Source of the DNA: an uncultured Lachnospiraceae bacterium
GTDB lineage: Bacteria > Bacillota > Clostridia > Lachnospirales > Lachnospiraceae
Length of the DNA: 23,997 nt
Direction: 5' to 3'
Assembly: GCA_910589265.1 (NCBI GenBank)
Contig: CAJUTQ010000078.1
Span: 1-23,997 of the forward strand
Under the pieces are notes generated by a model, which was not told the origin of the DNA, searched no databases, and worked only from the letters and a program-made list of their open reading frames with translations. This document shows positions 1 to 6,682 of the stretch, piece after piece. The number at the start of each line of letters is the position of its first letter. The first letter of the stretch is position 1. Made by a program: the position numbers and the translations under genes.

Positions 1-137
1 ACTGCATGATTCCCTAAAATGCATTCATATGGGGTAAGGGGAATTATATCCTTTTTGGGGATTTTTCGCTTAAATTATTCTACAAAATAAAGGGGCTGTG
101 AAGTTTGGAGTTTTCAACTCCTTTTTTTCACAGCCCC
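1..137 (+). mobile_element. Probable insertion-sequence 3' end (left copy of 137-bp inverted repeat)
   Basis: These 137 bases are the exact reverse complement of 23858-23994, and the match stops abruptly at 138. The inner edge ends in TTTTTTTCACAGCCCC, which looks like an IS terminal inverted repeat (GGGGCTGTGAAAAAAA when read inward). Frame 2 runs open from base 2 to a TAA at 35-37 and encodes LHDSLKCIHMG, which could be the C-terminus of a transposase whose body lies outside the window. I infer that a multi-copy IS inserted here and that the sequence or assembly was cut inside it. The IS family cannot be named from this fragment. A dispersed intergenic repeat (MITE-like) is the alternative. 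Confidence 0.5.
92..137 (-). terminator. Hairpin terminator downstream of the ABC transporter gene
   Basis: An outer stem of GGGGCTGTGAA (92-102) pairs with TTCACAGCCCC (127-137). An inner stem pairs GGAGTT (107-112) with AACTCC (116-121) around a TTC loop. Read on the minus strand, the hairpin is followed by TTTATTTTG, so it can end transcription of the exporter gene, which stops 28 bp away. It lies inside the repeated element, so the element supplies the terminator. Confidence 0.6.
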
Positions 138-165
138 CTTTTTCCCTTTCATACAGCAGCTTACG

Positions 166-1845
166 TTATCCCATGGCGACAGAATATAGTTTTGAAAATT
201 TGCTGGACAGTGAAAGCAGTGCTTCATAGCTTCCCTGTTCCACAATTTTTCCATGCTCCATGACAAGGATTTCATCATATTTTTGTAAAGAACTAGGCGT
301 AAGCTTGTGGGTAATGGCAATACAGGTGACATTTTCCAAAGAGAGGATGCTGTCTTCAATGAGTTTTGTTGTTCCATTATCCATGGCTGAGGTAGCTTCA
401 TCTAATAAGAGGACATTTTTTTTGTGCAAAATAGCTCTTGCCACGGCAATTCGCTGTTTTTCTCCCCCAGAAAAGCGGGCCCCATTTTCCAAAACCTTGG
501 TATCTATACCTTCTGGCAAAGATTCTATTATCTTATCTAAACTGGCCATTTTACAGGCTTCTCTTATGGCTTCCTCAGAATAGTCTTCATATAAGGTAAT
601 ATTATTTCGGATTGTATCATCAAAGAGAAAGAGATTTTGGTGAATCAGAGCTATATCACATTGCTTATCCTGTTTTCCGTCTAAGAGAATTCGGCCCGAA
701 TAGTTATTGTAATATCCAGCAAGGAGCTTTAGCAAGGTACTTTTTCCACTCCCACTTTCCCCAACAATCACATACTTTTTGCCTTGATCAAATTGGAGGT
801 TCACATGGTGGATAACAGGGGTATCCCCATAGGAGAAGGTAAGATCTTGGAGTACTAAGGACTCCTTCATATTCAATAGTTCAGGAAGGGATTTTTGGAC
901 AATGTCTTTTGGATCGTATTTTTTGATCTGTTCCCAAATAGGTTTACTTCCTTTTAACTGGCTGATTTTTTCAGAGAGTTGGAAAGCAGGAGAGATGACT
1001 TGCCCAGTAAGCTGGGTTATGGCGATAATGCTTCCAATCGTAATAAGCCCTTTTACAGCGAATATTCCAGCTAAGGACATAATGAGGAATTGGACGGATA
1101 TAGAGGAGAAAGTAGTAAGACCATACAGCCAGGCCATTGTATTTCCCATCTGGGCTTTGCTCTTTTCCAATCGTTTAGCGCTGTCACAATGAAGATTCTC
1201 TATTTGTGTCTCACAGTGGTAAGATTTGATCACTTCCATTCCGTTCAATATGTCTTTGACTTTTCCATTATAGCCAGCTCCATTTTCCATTATATGACTT
1301 TGAAGGACTCCCAGTTTTTTCCCAAAAAATTTGGGAATGAAACTGGGAATGGACATAGCGCCAATAGAAATAGCGGCAATCATAGGGTTAATCCACAGCA
1401 AAAGGAGGACAGCCATGAGAATACTGAGAAAGGAGTCATAGATGGAGAGGCTGTTTTTCAAATACTGTTCCTCAAAAGTTCCCAGGTTTTGACTAAGCAA
1501 AGTCATGTATTGGGCGCTGTTTTTCCCTTGATGATGGGAAATACTTTTGTTTAAAATTTCATGGAGAATATGCCGGCGTAGGGTCATCATGATTCCTTTC
1601 ATAGTTGCAGTCTTTGTTTTCTCAGTAAGGAGAATGATTCCCCCAAGAGTAAAGGCGTAAATGACGCAGATAATTCCCCAGTGTATTAAAGAGCTGACGT
1701 CTTTGTTTGTAATCGCTGTTGAGACAGCATTAATAAGATGATTGATGAGAATGGCAACCCCTACGGTTCCTGCTGTTCGTATTGTCTGCAGAATTAGGAG
1801 AAGGGATAAGTGAAGTTTGTTTTCGCATAAGAAATAGAATTTCAT
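166..1845 (-). CDS. ABC transporter, fused permease and ATPase half-transporter (exporter type)
   Basis: The 559-residue protein has the order of a type-I exporter half-transporter. An N-terminal membrane domain of about 300 residues has hydrophobic stretches near 15-40, 55-73, 138-170 and 250-285. A C-terminal ATPase domain follows. Visible ATPase motifs are Walker A GESGSGKST (362-370), Q-loop Q403, signature SGGEKQ (459-464), Walker B VLLLDE (478-483) and the H-loop histidine 513. It would act in the cytoplasmic membrane as a homodimer, or with a partner encoded elsewhere. The substrate is not readable: lipid, drug or peptide export are all possible, and there is no peptidase C39 domain. 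The start has only a modest upstream AAAGGCAGG. A 250-nt leader holding a micro-ORF precedes it, and an RRNPP-like regulator lies upstream on the same strand, which hints at regulated peptide export. Confidence 0.85.
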   Translation of the reverse strand: MKFYFLCENKLHLSLLLILQTIRTAGTVGVAILINHLINAVSTAITNKDVSSLIHWGIICVIYAFTLGGIILLTEKTKTATMKGIMMTLRRHILHEILNKSISHHQGKNSAQYMTLLSQNLGTFEEQYLKNSLSIYDSFLSILMAVLLLLWINPMIAAISIGAMSIPSFIPKFFGKKLGVLQSHIMENGAGYNGKVKDILNGMEVIKSYHCETQIENLHCDSAKRLEKSKAQMGNTMAWLYGLTTFSSISVQFLIMSLAGIFAVKGLITIGSIIAITQLTGQVISPAFQLSEKISQLKGSKPIWEQIKKYDPKDIVQKSLPELLNMKESLVLQDLTFSYGDTPVIHHVNLQFDQGKKYVIVGESGSGKSTLLKLLAGYYNNYSGRILLDGKQDKQCDIALIHQNLFLFDDTIRNNITLYEDYSEEAIREACKMASLDKIIESLPEGIDTKVLENGARFSGGEKQRIAVARAILHKKNVLLLDEATSAMDNGTTKLIEDSILSLENVTCIAITHKLTPSSLQKYDEILVMEHGKIVEQGSYEALLSLSSKFSKLYSVAMG

Positions 1846-2033
1846 AAGGGACCTGCCTTTCTTGGAGAGCTTATGGGATCATTATCTATTTATATATTTT
1901 TATATAGTATTCTTAATGAAATGAATTTGATCAAATGAAAAGAAGTTATTAGAATAAATATCTATTCTTGGCATAAAAGAGAAATCAACATATACTTATA
2001 AATTTTATTTCTCCTTTATATGTCGCTGCATTT

Positions 2034-2078
2034 TTATAAGCGATGTGAAACAATAATCATTATAACTTTCATAATCAT
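2034..2078 (-). CDS. Candidate micro-ORF, 12-14 residue hydrophobic peptide
   Basis: A very short minus-strand ORF encodes MIMKVIMIIVSHRL. The internal ATG at 2072 (peptide MKVIMIIVSHRL) lies 8 nt downstream of an AGGGAG ribosome-binding-like motif. It sits within the predicted leader of the ABC exporter and beside an RRNPP-type regulator, where a signalling peptide would be expected. RRNPP systems typically use short hydrophobic peptides, but such an ORF can arise by chance. It could equally be a leader peptide that controls translation of the exporter. No homologue is recognised. Confidence 0.2.
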   Translation of the reverse strand: MIMKVIMIIVSHRL

Positions 2079-2111
2079 GTCTCCCTTCGACAGCAGCCAT
2101 AAGAGTAGTAT

Positions 2112-2140
2112 AATATAAAGAGAAGAAAAAACCATAACAA
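2112..2140 (-). promoter_or_regulatory. Predicted sigma-A-type promoter for the ABC exporter
   Basis: On the minus strand a -35 box TTGTTA (2140-2135) is separated by exactly 17 bp from a -10 box TATATT (2117-2112). Transcription would start near 2105, leaving a leader of about 260 nt before the exporter start. The -35 box lies inside one arm of the hairpin that ends the upstream regulator gene. Confidence 0.45.
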
Positions 2141-2175
2141 AGCATGTTAAAGAAAAAATTACATGATTTGTTATG
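2133..2175 (-). terminator. Rho-independent terminator of the RRNPP-like regulator gene
   Basis: CATAACAAAGCATG (2133-2146) and CATGATTTGTTATG (2162-2175) form a 14-bp stem with a single mismatch around a 15-nt loop. Read on the minus strand, it starts 14 nt past the regulator stop codon and is followed by ATGGTTTTTTC, giving a U-rich tail. It overlaps the predicted exporter promoter. Confidence 0.55.
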
Positions 2176-2189
2176 ATTTATTAGGAAGG

Positions 2190-3101
2190 CTAAAGGTTTA
2201 ATCCCAGTTCCTTTTTTGCATATTTACGCACAAGATGGGCAAAGTCCTTTTTATGGATCAATTTCATGTAGGGAAGGACTGCCTTTAAAATAGGGATACA
2301 TTCTTCATCTTTTCCAAGGGAATGGTATAATTTTGCTTTCACAAATTCTATTTCCGGCAGCAGGGACTGCTGAAGGCTGAGAAAACTTAGTTCTTCAGCC
2401 ATCTCAATATACAGAAAGGGTTCTTGATAACGATGTTCTTTTTCTAATATTTGGGAAAGATTCAGCGCAAGGTTAATTTGTAGTATTTTATATTCTGCGA
2501 AGCCCCCTTTATGTCTTTTCAAAGAAGACATTAATTCTTCTCCTAAACGTATTGCCTTTGTAATCTGGCCCAAACGGTAAAAAGTAACGACAAATATATT
2601 CAAAATATTTGCTTCGATGAGAGAGAGGAGGACATGGCGGAAGTCTTCAAAGTCAAAGGCTTTCTTTGTTTTGCCAAGAGCTTCATATAATATGGACAAA
2701 ATTTCATGGGGATTTTCCCCCTCATAAAATTTGATGGAGGCTTCTAATAACAGATAATGCTGGAAATTTAAGTTGTTTGCTTTTGCACTATTTTCCAGAC
2801 ATGAAAGGAGAGATTTTGCCTTGTCTATTTTTTCCTCATAAATGAATCGGGATATTTTTTTTGCTTCTTCCTCAAACCTTTGCTGTTCTTCATTTTTGTA
2901 GTAAATTTCACATATTTGATAGGTGCTTGTGCCCAGCTTTGCCAAAAGCCTATCCAATACAGTGCTGGAAGGCATTTGGACTCCATTCTCAATACGAGAG
3001 ATAGAAACAGGAGAGCAAATGCCTTCTGCCAGTTTCTCCTGGGATAAGCCGGCTTTTTTGCGAAGAGAGCGGATGGTATCTCCTAATGAATGATTTCCCA
3101 T
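2190..3101 (-). CDS. HTH-XRE transcriptional regulator with TPR-like C-terminal region (RRNPP-like)
   Basis: The 303-residue protein has a Cro/CI-type helix-turn-helix at about 6-60, with LSQEKLAEGICSPVSISRIE at its core. The remaining roughly 240 residues look all-helical and TPR-like, with the repeated alpha-alpha pattern and aromatic/leucine spacing of Rgg/PlcR-class regulators. In that class the C-terminal region binds a short secreted peptide that returns to the cell. I place the start at 3101 because AAAGGA lies 7 nt upstream. The in-frame ATG at 3137 would add 12 residues and has no ribosome binding site. It sits upstream of the ABC exporter on the same strand but is separated from it by a terminator and a new promoter, so it may control the exporter rather than share its transcript. 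The ligand is unknown. It could also be a TPR regulator that does not use peptides. Confidence 0.75.
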   Translation of the reverse strand: MGNHSLGDTIRSLRKKAGLSQEKLAEGICSPVSISRIENGVQMPSSTVLDRLLAKLGTSTYQICEIYYKNEEQQRFEEEAKKISRFIYEEKIDKAKSLLSCLENSAKANNLNFQHYLLLEASIKFYEGENPHEILSILYEALGKTKKAFDFEDFRHVLLSLIEANILNIFVVTFYRLGQITKAIRLGEELMSSLKRHKGGFAEYKILQINLALNLSQILEKEHRYQEPFLYIEMAEELSFLSLQQSLLPEIEFVKAKLYHSLGKDEECIPILKAVLPYMKLIHKKDFAHLVRKYAKKELGLNL

Positions 3102-3454
3102 AACATATTTCCTTTCCCATGTTTTTATTAGAAACATTTAACAGTCTTGTTCCAACATATATAAAAAGTTTATCATGAGTTTTATGGATGGACAAATCTT
3201 TTTCAAAGATGATTTTATAAAAGAATAGGAAGGCAAAAAAGATAGGATTTGGAGTCTTGCAAAGAGGGAATGAAACTTGTATAATACTTTAAAAGTCCGT
3301 TTTTCTTGGAAGAGGAATGCTCCTAAAAAGGACAGTCATCCGTTATTTATAGGAAAAACCATGAACTATTTGAGCAAAGATGACGATATGAATCATATAA
3401 AAATAGAAAAACCATGAAATGGATTTCACATGGATGTTCAAGGAGGAATGGATG
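3102..3454. other. Divergent intergenic region and leader of the DUF6033-like gene
   Basis: This stretch separates the minus-strand regulator from the plus-strand DUF6033-like gene. It contains a near-consensus plus-strand promoter (3257-3285) and a leader of about 160 nt. A 13-bp direct repeat, GAAAAACCATGAA, occurs at 3353-3365 and 3406-3418. A short ORF at 3361-3417 encodes MNYLSKDDDMNHIKIEKP and has only a weak upstream AGGA. I see no convincing minus-strand promoter for the regulator. Confidence 0.5.
3257..3285 (+). promoter_or_regulatory. Sigma-A promoter for the DUF6033-like gene
   Basis: TTGCAA (3257-3262), a 17-bp spacer and a perfect TATAAT (3280-3285) make this one of the best promoters in the window. 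Transcription should start near 3292, about 160 nt before the gene. Confidence 0.7.
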
Positions 3455-4225
3455 ATGGGTAAGATAGAGAATGATTGTATGGTGTCAAATTACTACAACA
3501 ATATCTTGCAAAAACAGCAGAGGGAGATAAAGGAAGGAGCCAGTAAGAAGGCTGGCAGAACAGAGGGAGGTTCCCAGACAGGAAAGACAAAACTTTCTAA
3601 AAAGGCTCAAAACCTTTTGGAAAAACTAAGGCAGACATATGGGAATATGGATTTCATGGTGGCAGATTTTGACAGCAGCAAGGAAGCCAGAGAAATTTTA
3701 TCAAGGGGAACAAAGGAGGTCTCTGTCTTATTTTCCAGCAAAGAATTGGAAAAGATGGCTTCCGATGAAAAATATGAAAAGGAGTATATGGAAAGGGTTC
3801 ATGGCGCCCTTCGTATGTCAGAACAGATAAACAGGGAGTTTGGCTTTCAATCAGCTTTTGGAACCAATAGGGAAGACGTCCAAATAACAAAGATAGGCAT
3901 TGCCTGGAATGAGGATGGTACAATGACTTTTTTTGCCGACTTGGAAAAATCCAGTGAAAGGCAGAGAGAACGTATGGAGAAGACTCAAGAGAAGAATAAG
4001 GCTAGGGAAAGAGAAGAGGCAAAAAGGGCAGAGAATACAGGAAAAGATCGTATCAGGGAAAAAACGGAAGGGCAATATGAACAAAGAGATTTGGGGGTAA
4101 AACGTACAACCCTTTGGGGGAATGCGATGGAGGAGCTGGTGAATAAGCTCAGGAACTTGGACTGGAACGCCATAGAAACAGGAAAAAAGGAAGAGGACAG
4201 TAGGAGATTTGATTTTCGTATTTAA
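3455..4225 (+). CDS. DUF6033-like protein of unknown function
   Basis: The 256-residue soluble protein has no signal peptide or membrane segment. A basic N-terminal region (to about 50) precedes a conserved-looking block. That block begins KLSKKAQNLLEKLRQTYGNM and continues with FMVADFDSSKEAREILSRG and SVLFSSKELEKMASDE. A stretch rich in Lys, Glu and Arg (about 170-215) looks like a charged coiled coil, and the C-terminus contains MEELVNKLRNLDW. This pattern matches my memory of the DUF6033 proteins of Lachnospiraceae, whose role is unknown. I chose the ATG at 3455 because AGGAGG (3441-3446) lies 8 nt upstream. ATG 3452 is nearly as good, while ATG 3419 would put the Shine-Dalgarno sequence inside the gene. 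It has its own promoter, and ugd starts about 170 bp downstream. Confidence 0.6.
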   Translation: MGKIENDCMVSNYYNNILQKQQREIKEGASKKAGRTEGGSQTGKTKLSKKAQNLLEKLRQTYGNMDFMVADFDSSKEAREILSRGTKEVSVLFSSKELEKMASDEKYEKEYMERVHGALRMSEQINREFGFQSAFGTNREDVQITKIGIAWNEDGTMTFFADLEKSSERQRERMEKTQEKNKAREREEAKRAENTGKDRIREKTEGQYEQRDLGVKRTTLWGNAMEELVNKLRNLDWNAIETGKKEEDSRRFDFRI

Positions 4226-4273
4226 GAAGATGAAGGTTTGGAAGGCAGAAAGGCATAAATATGTGGGAAAAGG

Positions 4274-4305
4274 CCCGCAACAGGCAGAAAAAAGCTTGCT
4301 GCGGG
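4274..4305 (+). terminator. GC-rich hairpin after the DUF6033-like gene (weak terminator candidate)
   Basis: CCCGCA (4274-4279) pairs with TGCGGG (4300-4305), enclosing a 20-nt loop region with some further pairing (GGC with GCT/GCC-like bases). It lies about 50 bp past the gene. The following bases, ATATTTGG, are only weakly U-rich, so it may be an attenuating or RNA-stabilising hairpin rather than a full terminator. Confidence 0.35.
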
Positions 4306-4393
4306 ATATTTGGCGTACAAGTTTTATGGCAGAGGATAGAATACTTTCCGAAAACTAGGAAATGACAAATTGTGAAAAGGCATGGTGATAAGG

Positions 4394-5722
4394 ATGAAGG
4401 TAGCAGTAGTGGGAACTGGTTATGTAGGTTTGGTGACAGGGACATGTTTTTCTGATATGGGAAATGATGTTTGGTGCGTGGACGTAGACAGGGAAAAAAT
4501 AGAACGTTTGAAAAAGGGAAGAATACCTATTTATGAGCCAGGACTAGAGGGAATGGTAAGTCAAAATTATAACCAGGGTCACCTGCATTTTACAACAGAT
4601 ATAAAGGAGGCGTTGAAATATGCCAATCTCTGTTTTATTGCAGTGGGCACTCCTATGGGGGAAGATGGAAGCGCTGACTTGAAATATGTACTTTCTGTGG
4701 CAAAAGAAATCGGAGAGAATATGATACGCCATATGTATGTAGTAAATAAATCTACAGTTCCTGTTGGAACAGCAGGAAAAGTAAGGGAGGTTATCCAAAG
4801 GCAGCTCCATAAGAGGGGGAGCGATTTAACTTTTGACGTTATTTCCAATCCAGAATTTTTAAAAGAGGGAACTGCAGTAAGCGATTGCATGAGACCAGAT
4901 AGAATTGTTATAGGCGTGGATAATGGGGAGGCAGCAGAAATAATGAAAGAGCTCTACATGCCTTATGTCCGAAATACGGAAAACTTTATTATTATGGATA
5001 TTGCAAGTGCAGAAATGACAAAATACACAGCGAACGCTATGCTGGCAACAAAAATTTCCTTTATGAATGAAATTGCTAATATTTGTGAGAGAGTAGGGGC
5101 TGATGTGAATAAGGTAAGAAGGGGAATTGGTAGTGATCAGAGAATTGGATACCAATTTATTTATGCGGGCTGTGGATATGGGGGGAGCTGTTTTCCAAAA
5201 GATGTACAAGCTCTTATTCGAACAAGCCGTAAACATGGGTATGAGCCTCAAGTGTTGGAAGCAGTAGATGCAGTCAACCATAGACAAAAGTATGTGATTC
5301 CTAAAAAAGTTATGGATAAGTATGGAGAGAATTTAAAGGACTATACGTTTGCTGTCTGGGGTTTATCTTTTAAACCAGATACTGACGACATGAGAGAATC
5401 CTCTGCCATTACTACGATTATAGAACTGACAAAAAGAGGAGCTTCTATCCAAGCTTATGACCCAAAAGCAATGGAAGGAGCTAGAGACTTTTATTTAAAA
5501 GGCAATGAGAAGGTAAGCTATGTAGACAGCAAATACGATGCATTAAGAGGGGCTGACGCCTTGATTCTTATTACAGAGTGGAAAGAGTTTCGAAGTCCAG
5601 ATTTTCTGGAGATGAAAGAGCGGCTAAAGAAACCTGTTATTTTCGATGGGAGAAACCAGTATGAAAAGAAGATGATGCGAAAGATGGGTTTTGAATACTA
5701 TCAGATTGGGGTGGGAAGATGA
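4394..5722 (+). CDS. ugd: UDP-glucose 6-dehydrogenase
   Basis: The enzyme oxidises UDP-glucose to UDP-glucuronate with two NAD+. It is a 442-residue protein of normal family length. The N-terminal Rossmann motif is GTGYVGLVTG, followed by the acidic VDVD that binds the adenosine ribose. The substrate-binding segment NPEFLKEGTA is present. The catalytic cysteine lies in GYGGSCFPKD (Cys266). The C-terminal UDP-binding Rossmann domain contains FAVWGLSFKPDTDDMRES. I prefer ATG 4394 because the family begins right at MKVAVVGTGYVG. ATG 4382 adds four residues, and neither start has a well-placed ribosome binding site (AAAAGG ends at 4380). The stop overlaps the start of the downstream decarboxylase gene by 4 bp (ATGA), so the two should be translated in a coupled way. 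Confidence 0.95.
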   Translation: MKVAVVGTGYVGLVTGTCFSDMGNDVWCVDVDREKIERLKKGRIPIYEPGLEGMVSQNYNQGHLHFTTDIKEALKYANLCFIAVGTPMGEDGSADLKYVLSVAKEIGENMIRHMYVVNKSTVPVGTAGKVREVIQRQLHKRGSDLTFDVISNPEFLKEGTAVSDCMRPDRIVIGVDNGEAAEIMKELYMPYVRNTENFIIMDIASAEMTKYTANAMLATKISFMNEIANICERVGADVNKVRRGIGSDQRIGYQFIYAGCGYGGSCFPKDVQALIRTSRKHGYEPQVLEAVDAVNHRQKYVIPKKVMDKYGENLKDYTFAVWGLSFKPDTDDMRESSAITTIIELTKRGASIQAYDPKAMEGARDFYLKGNEKVSYVDSKYDALRGADALILITEWKEFRSPDFLEMKERLKKPVIFDGRNQYEKKMMRKMGFEYYQIGVGR

Positions 5723-6654
5723 GAAATCGAGTATTAATTACTGGGGGAGCTGGATTTTTAGGCTCCCATTTATGTGAACGGCTTTTGGAAGAAGGAAATG
5801 ACGTTATTTGTGCAGATAACCTTTTTACAGGTTCCAAAGATAATATTCGTCATTTAATGGGAAATCCTTATTTTGAATTTATCCGCCATGATGTAACCAA
5901 TCCCCTTTTTGTGGAAGTGGACGAGATTTATAATCTGGCCTGTCCGGCAAGCCCTGTCCACTATCAGTACAACCCTATTAAAACAACGAAAACAAGTGTG
6001 TATGGCGCTTTGAATATGTTAGGTCTGGCCAAGAGGACAGGGGCAAGAATATTACAGGCAAGCACAAGTGAAGTTTACGGAGATCCTGAGATCCATCCCC
6101 AGCCAGAACATTACAGAGGATGCGTCAACCCTATTGGAATCCGTTCCTGCTATGACGAGGGAAAGAGAGTGGCGGAAACTTTATTTTTTGATTATTATAG
6201 GCAGCATAAGGTAGATATAAAAGTCATGCGCATTTTCAACACCTATGGCCCCAGGATGAATCCCAATGACGGAAGAGTTGTGTCCAATTTTATTGTTCAG
6301 GCGCTAAAAGGGCAACCGATTACCATATATGGAGATGGACGCCAGACAAGGAGCTTTTGCTATGTGGACGACTTAGTGGAAGGGATGATAAAGCTTATGA
6401 AAAGCAGGAGGGGATTTACCGGGCCAGTGAACATGGGTAATCCAGGAGAATTTACCATAGGAGAGCTGGCCAATCAAGTCATAGCCATGACAGGAACAAA
6501 GTCAGAAATCATATATAAGCCTTTGCCAGGAGACGATCCTATGCAAAGAAAGCCTGTGATAAAACTGGCCAGGGAGGAGCTTTCATGGGAGCCAACCATT
6601 GAGTTAGAAGAAGGACTAAAGAAGACAATCCAATATTTTAAAACATTGATCTAA
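5719..6654 (+). CDS. uxs: UDP-glucuronate decarboxylase (UDP-xylose synthase)
   Basis: A short-chain dehydrogenase/reductase of the extended NDP-sugar type, 311 residues, expected to turn UDP-glucuronate into UDP-xylose while recycling bound NAD+. The NAD-binding motif is GGAGFLGSH near residue 9. The STSEVYGDP block supplies the catalytic serine/threonine. The Tyr-Lys pair is Y145 and K149 in RSCYDEGKR, the usual UXS form of YxxxK. Further UXS-like blocks are RIFNTYGPRMNPNDGRVVSN and YGDGRQTRSFCYVDD. It lacks the N-terminal formyltransferase domain of ArnA. The start codon overlaps the ugd stop and follows a purine-rich GGGTGGGAAG. With ugd it gives a complete UDP-glucose to UDP-xylose route, probably for cell-surface glycan. 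dTDP-glucose dehydratase is the nearest alternative family but fits these motifs less well. Confidence 0.9.
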   Translation: MRNRVLITGGAGFLGSHLCERLLEEGNDVICADNLFTGSKDNIRHLMGNPYFEFIRHDVTNPLFVEVDEIYNLACPASPVHYQYNPIKTTKTSVYGALNMLGLAKRTGARILQASTSEVYGDPEIHPQPEHYRGCVNPIGIRSCYDEGKRVAETLFFDYYRQHKVDIKVMRIFNTYGPRMNPNDGRVVSNFIVQALKGQPITIYGDGRQTRSFCYVDDLVEGMIKLMKSRRGFTGPVNMGNPGEFTIGELANQVIAMTGTKSEIIYKPLPGDDPMQRKPVIKLAREELSWEPTIELEEGLKKTIQYFKTLI

Positions 6655-6682
6655 AAACAAAAAGGGAGAAAGGGGAGTGAAG

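Larger units (their letters stand above)
1846..2189. other. Intergenic region between exporter and regulator (leader, promoter, terminator)
   Basis: These 344 bp are very AT-rich. They hold a terminator for the upstream regulator, a sigma-A-like promoter facing the exporter and a roughly 250-nt exporter leader. Two short minus-strand ORFs are present. One, at 2034-2078, has a ribosome binding site. The other is a 31-codon ORF at 2005-2100 without one. No larger gene is visible on either strand. Confidence 0.6.

Noticed and set aside
1090..1554. 154-codon plus-strand ORF antisense to the ABC transporter
   Set aside because: It lies wholly inside a well-supported gene on the other strand, has no ribosome binding site and shows no recognisable protein motif.
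2005..2100. 31-codon minus-strand ORF (MAAVEGRHDYESYNDY...) in the exporter leader
   Set aside because: It has no ribosome binding site, and its start lies at or just after the predicted transcription start. It is probably chance coding in a leader or a piece of a dispersed repeat; there was no second copy in this window to support a repeat.
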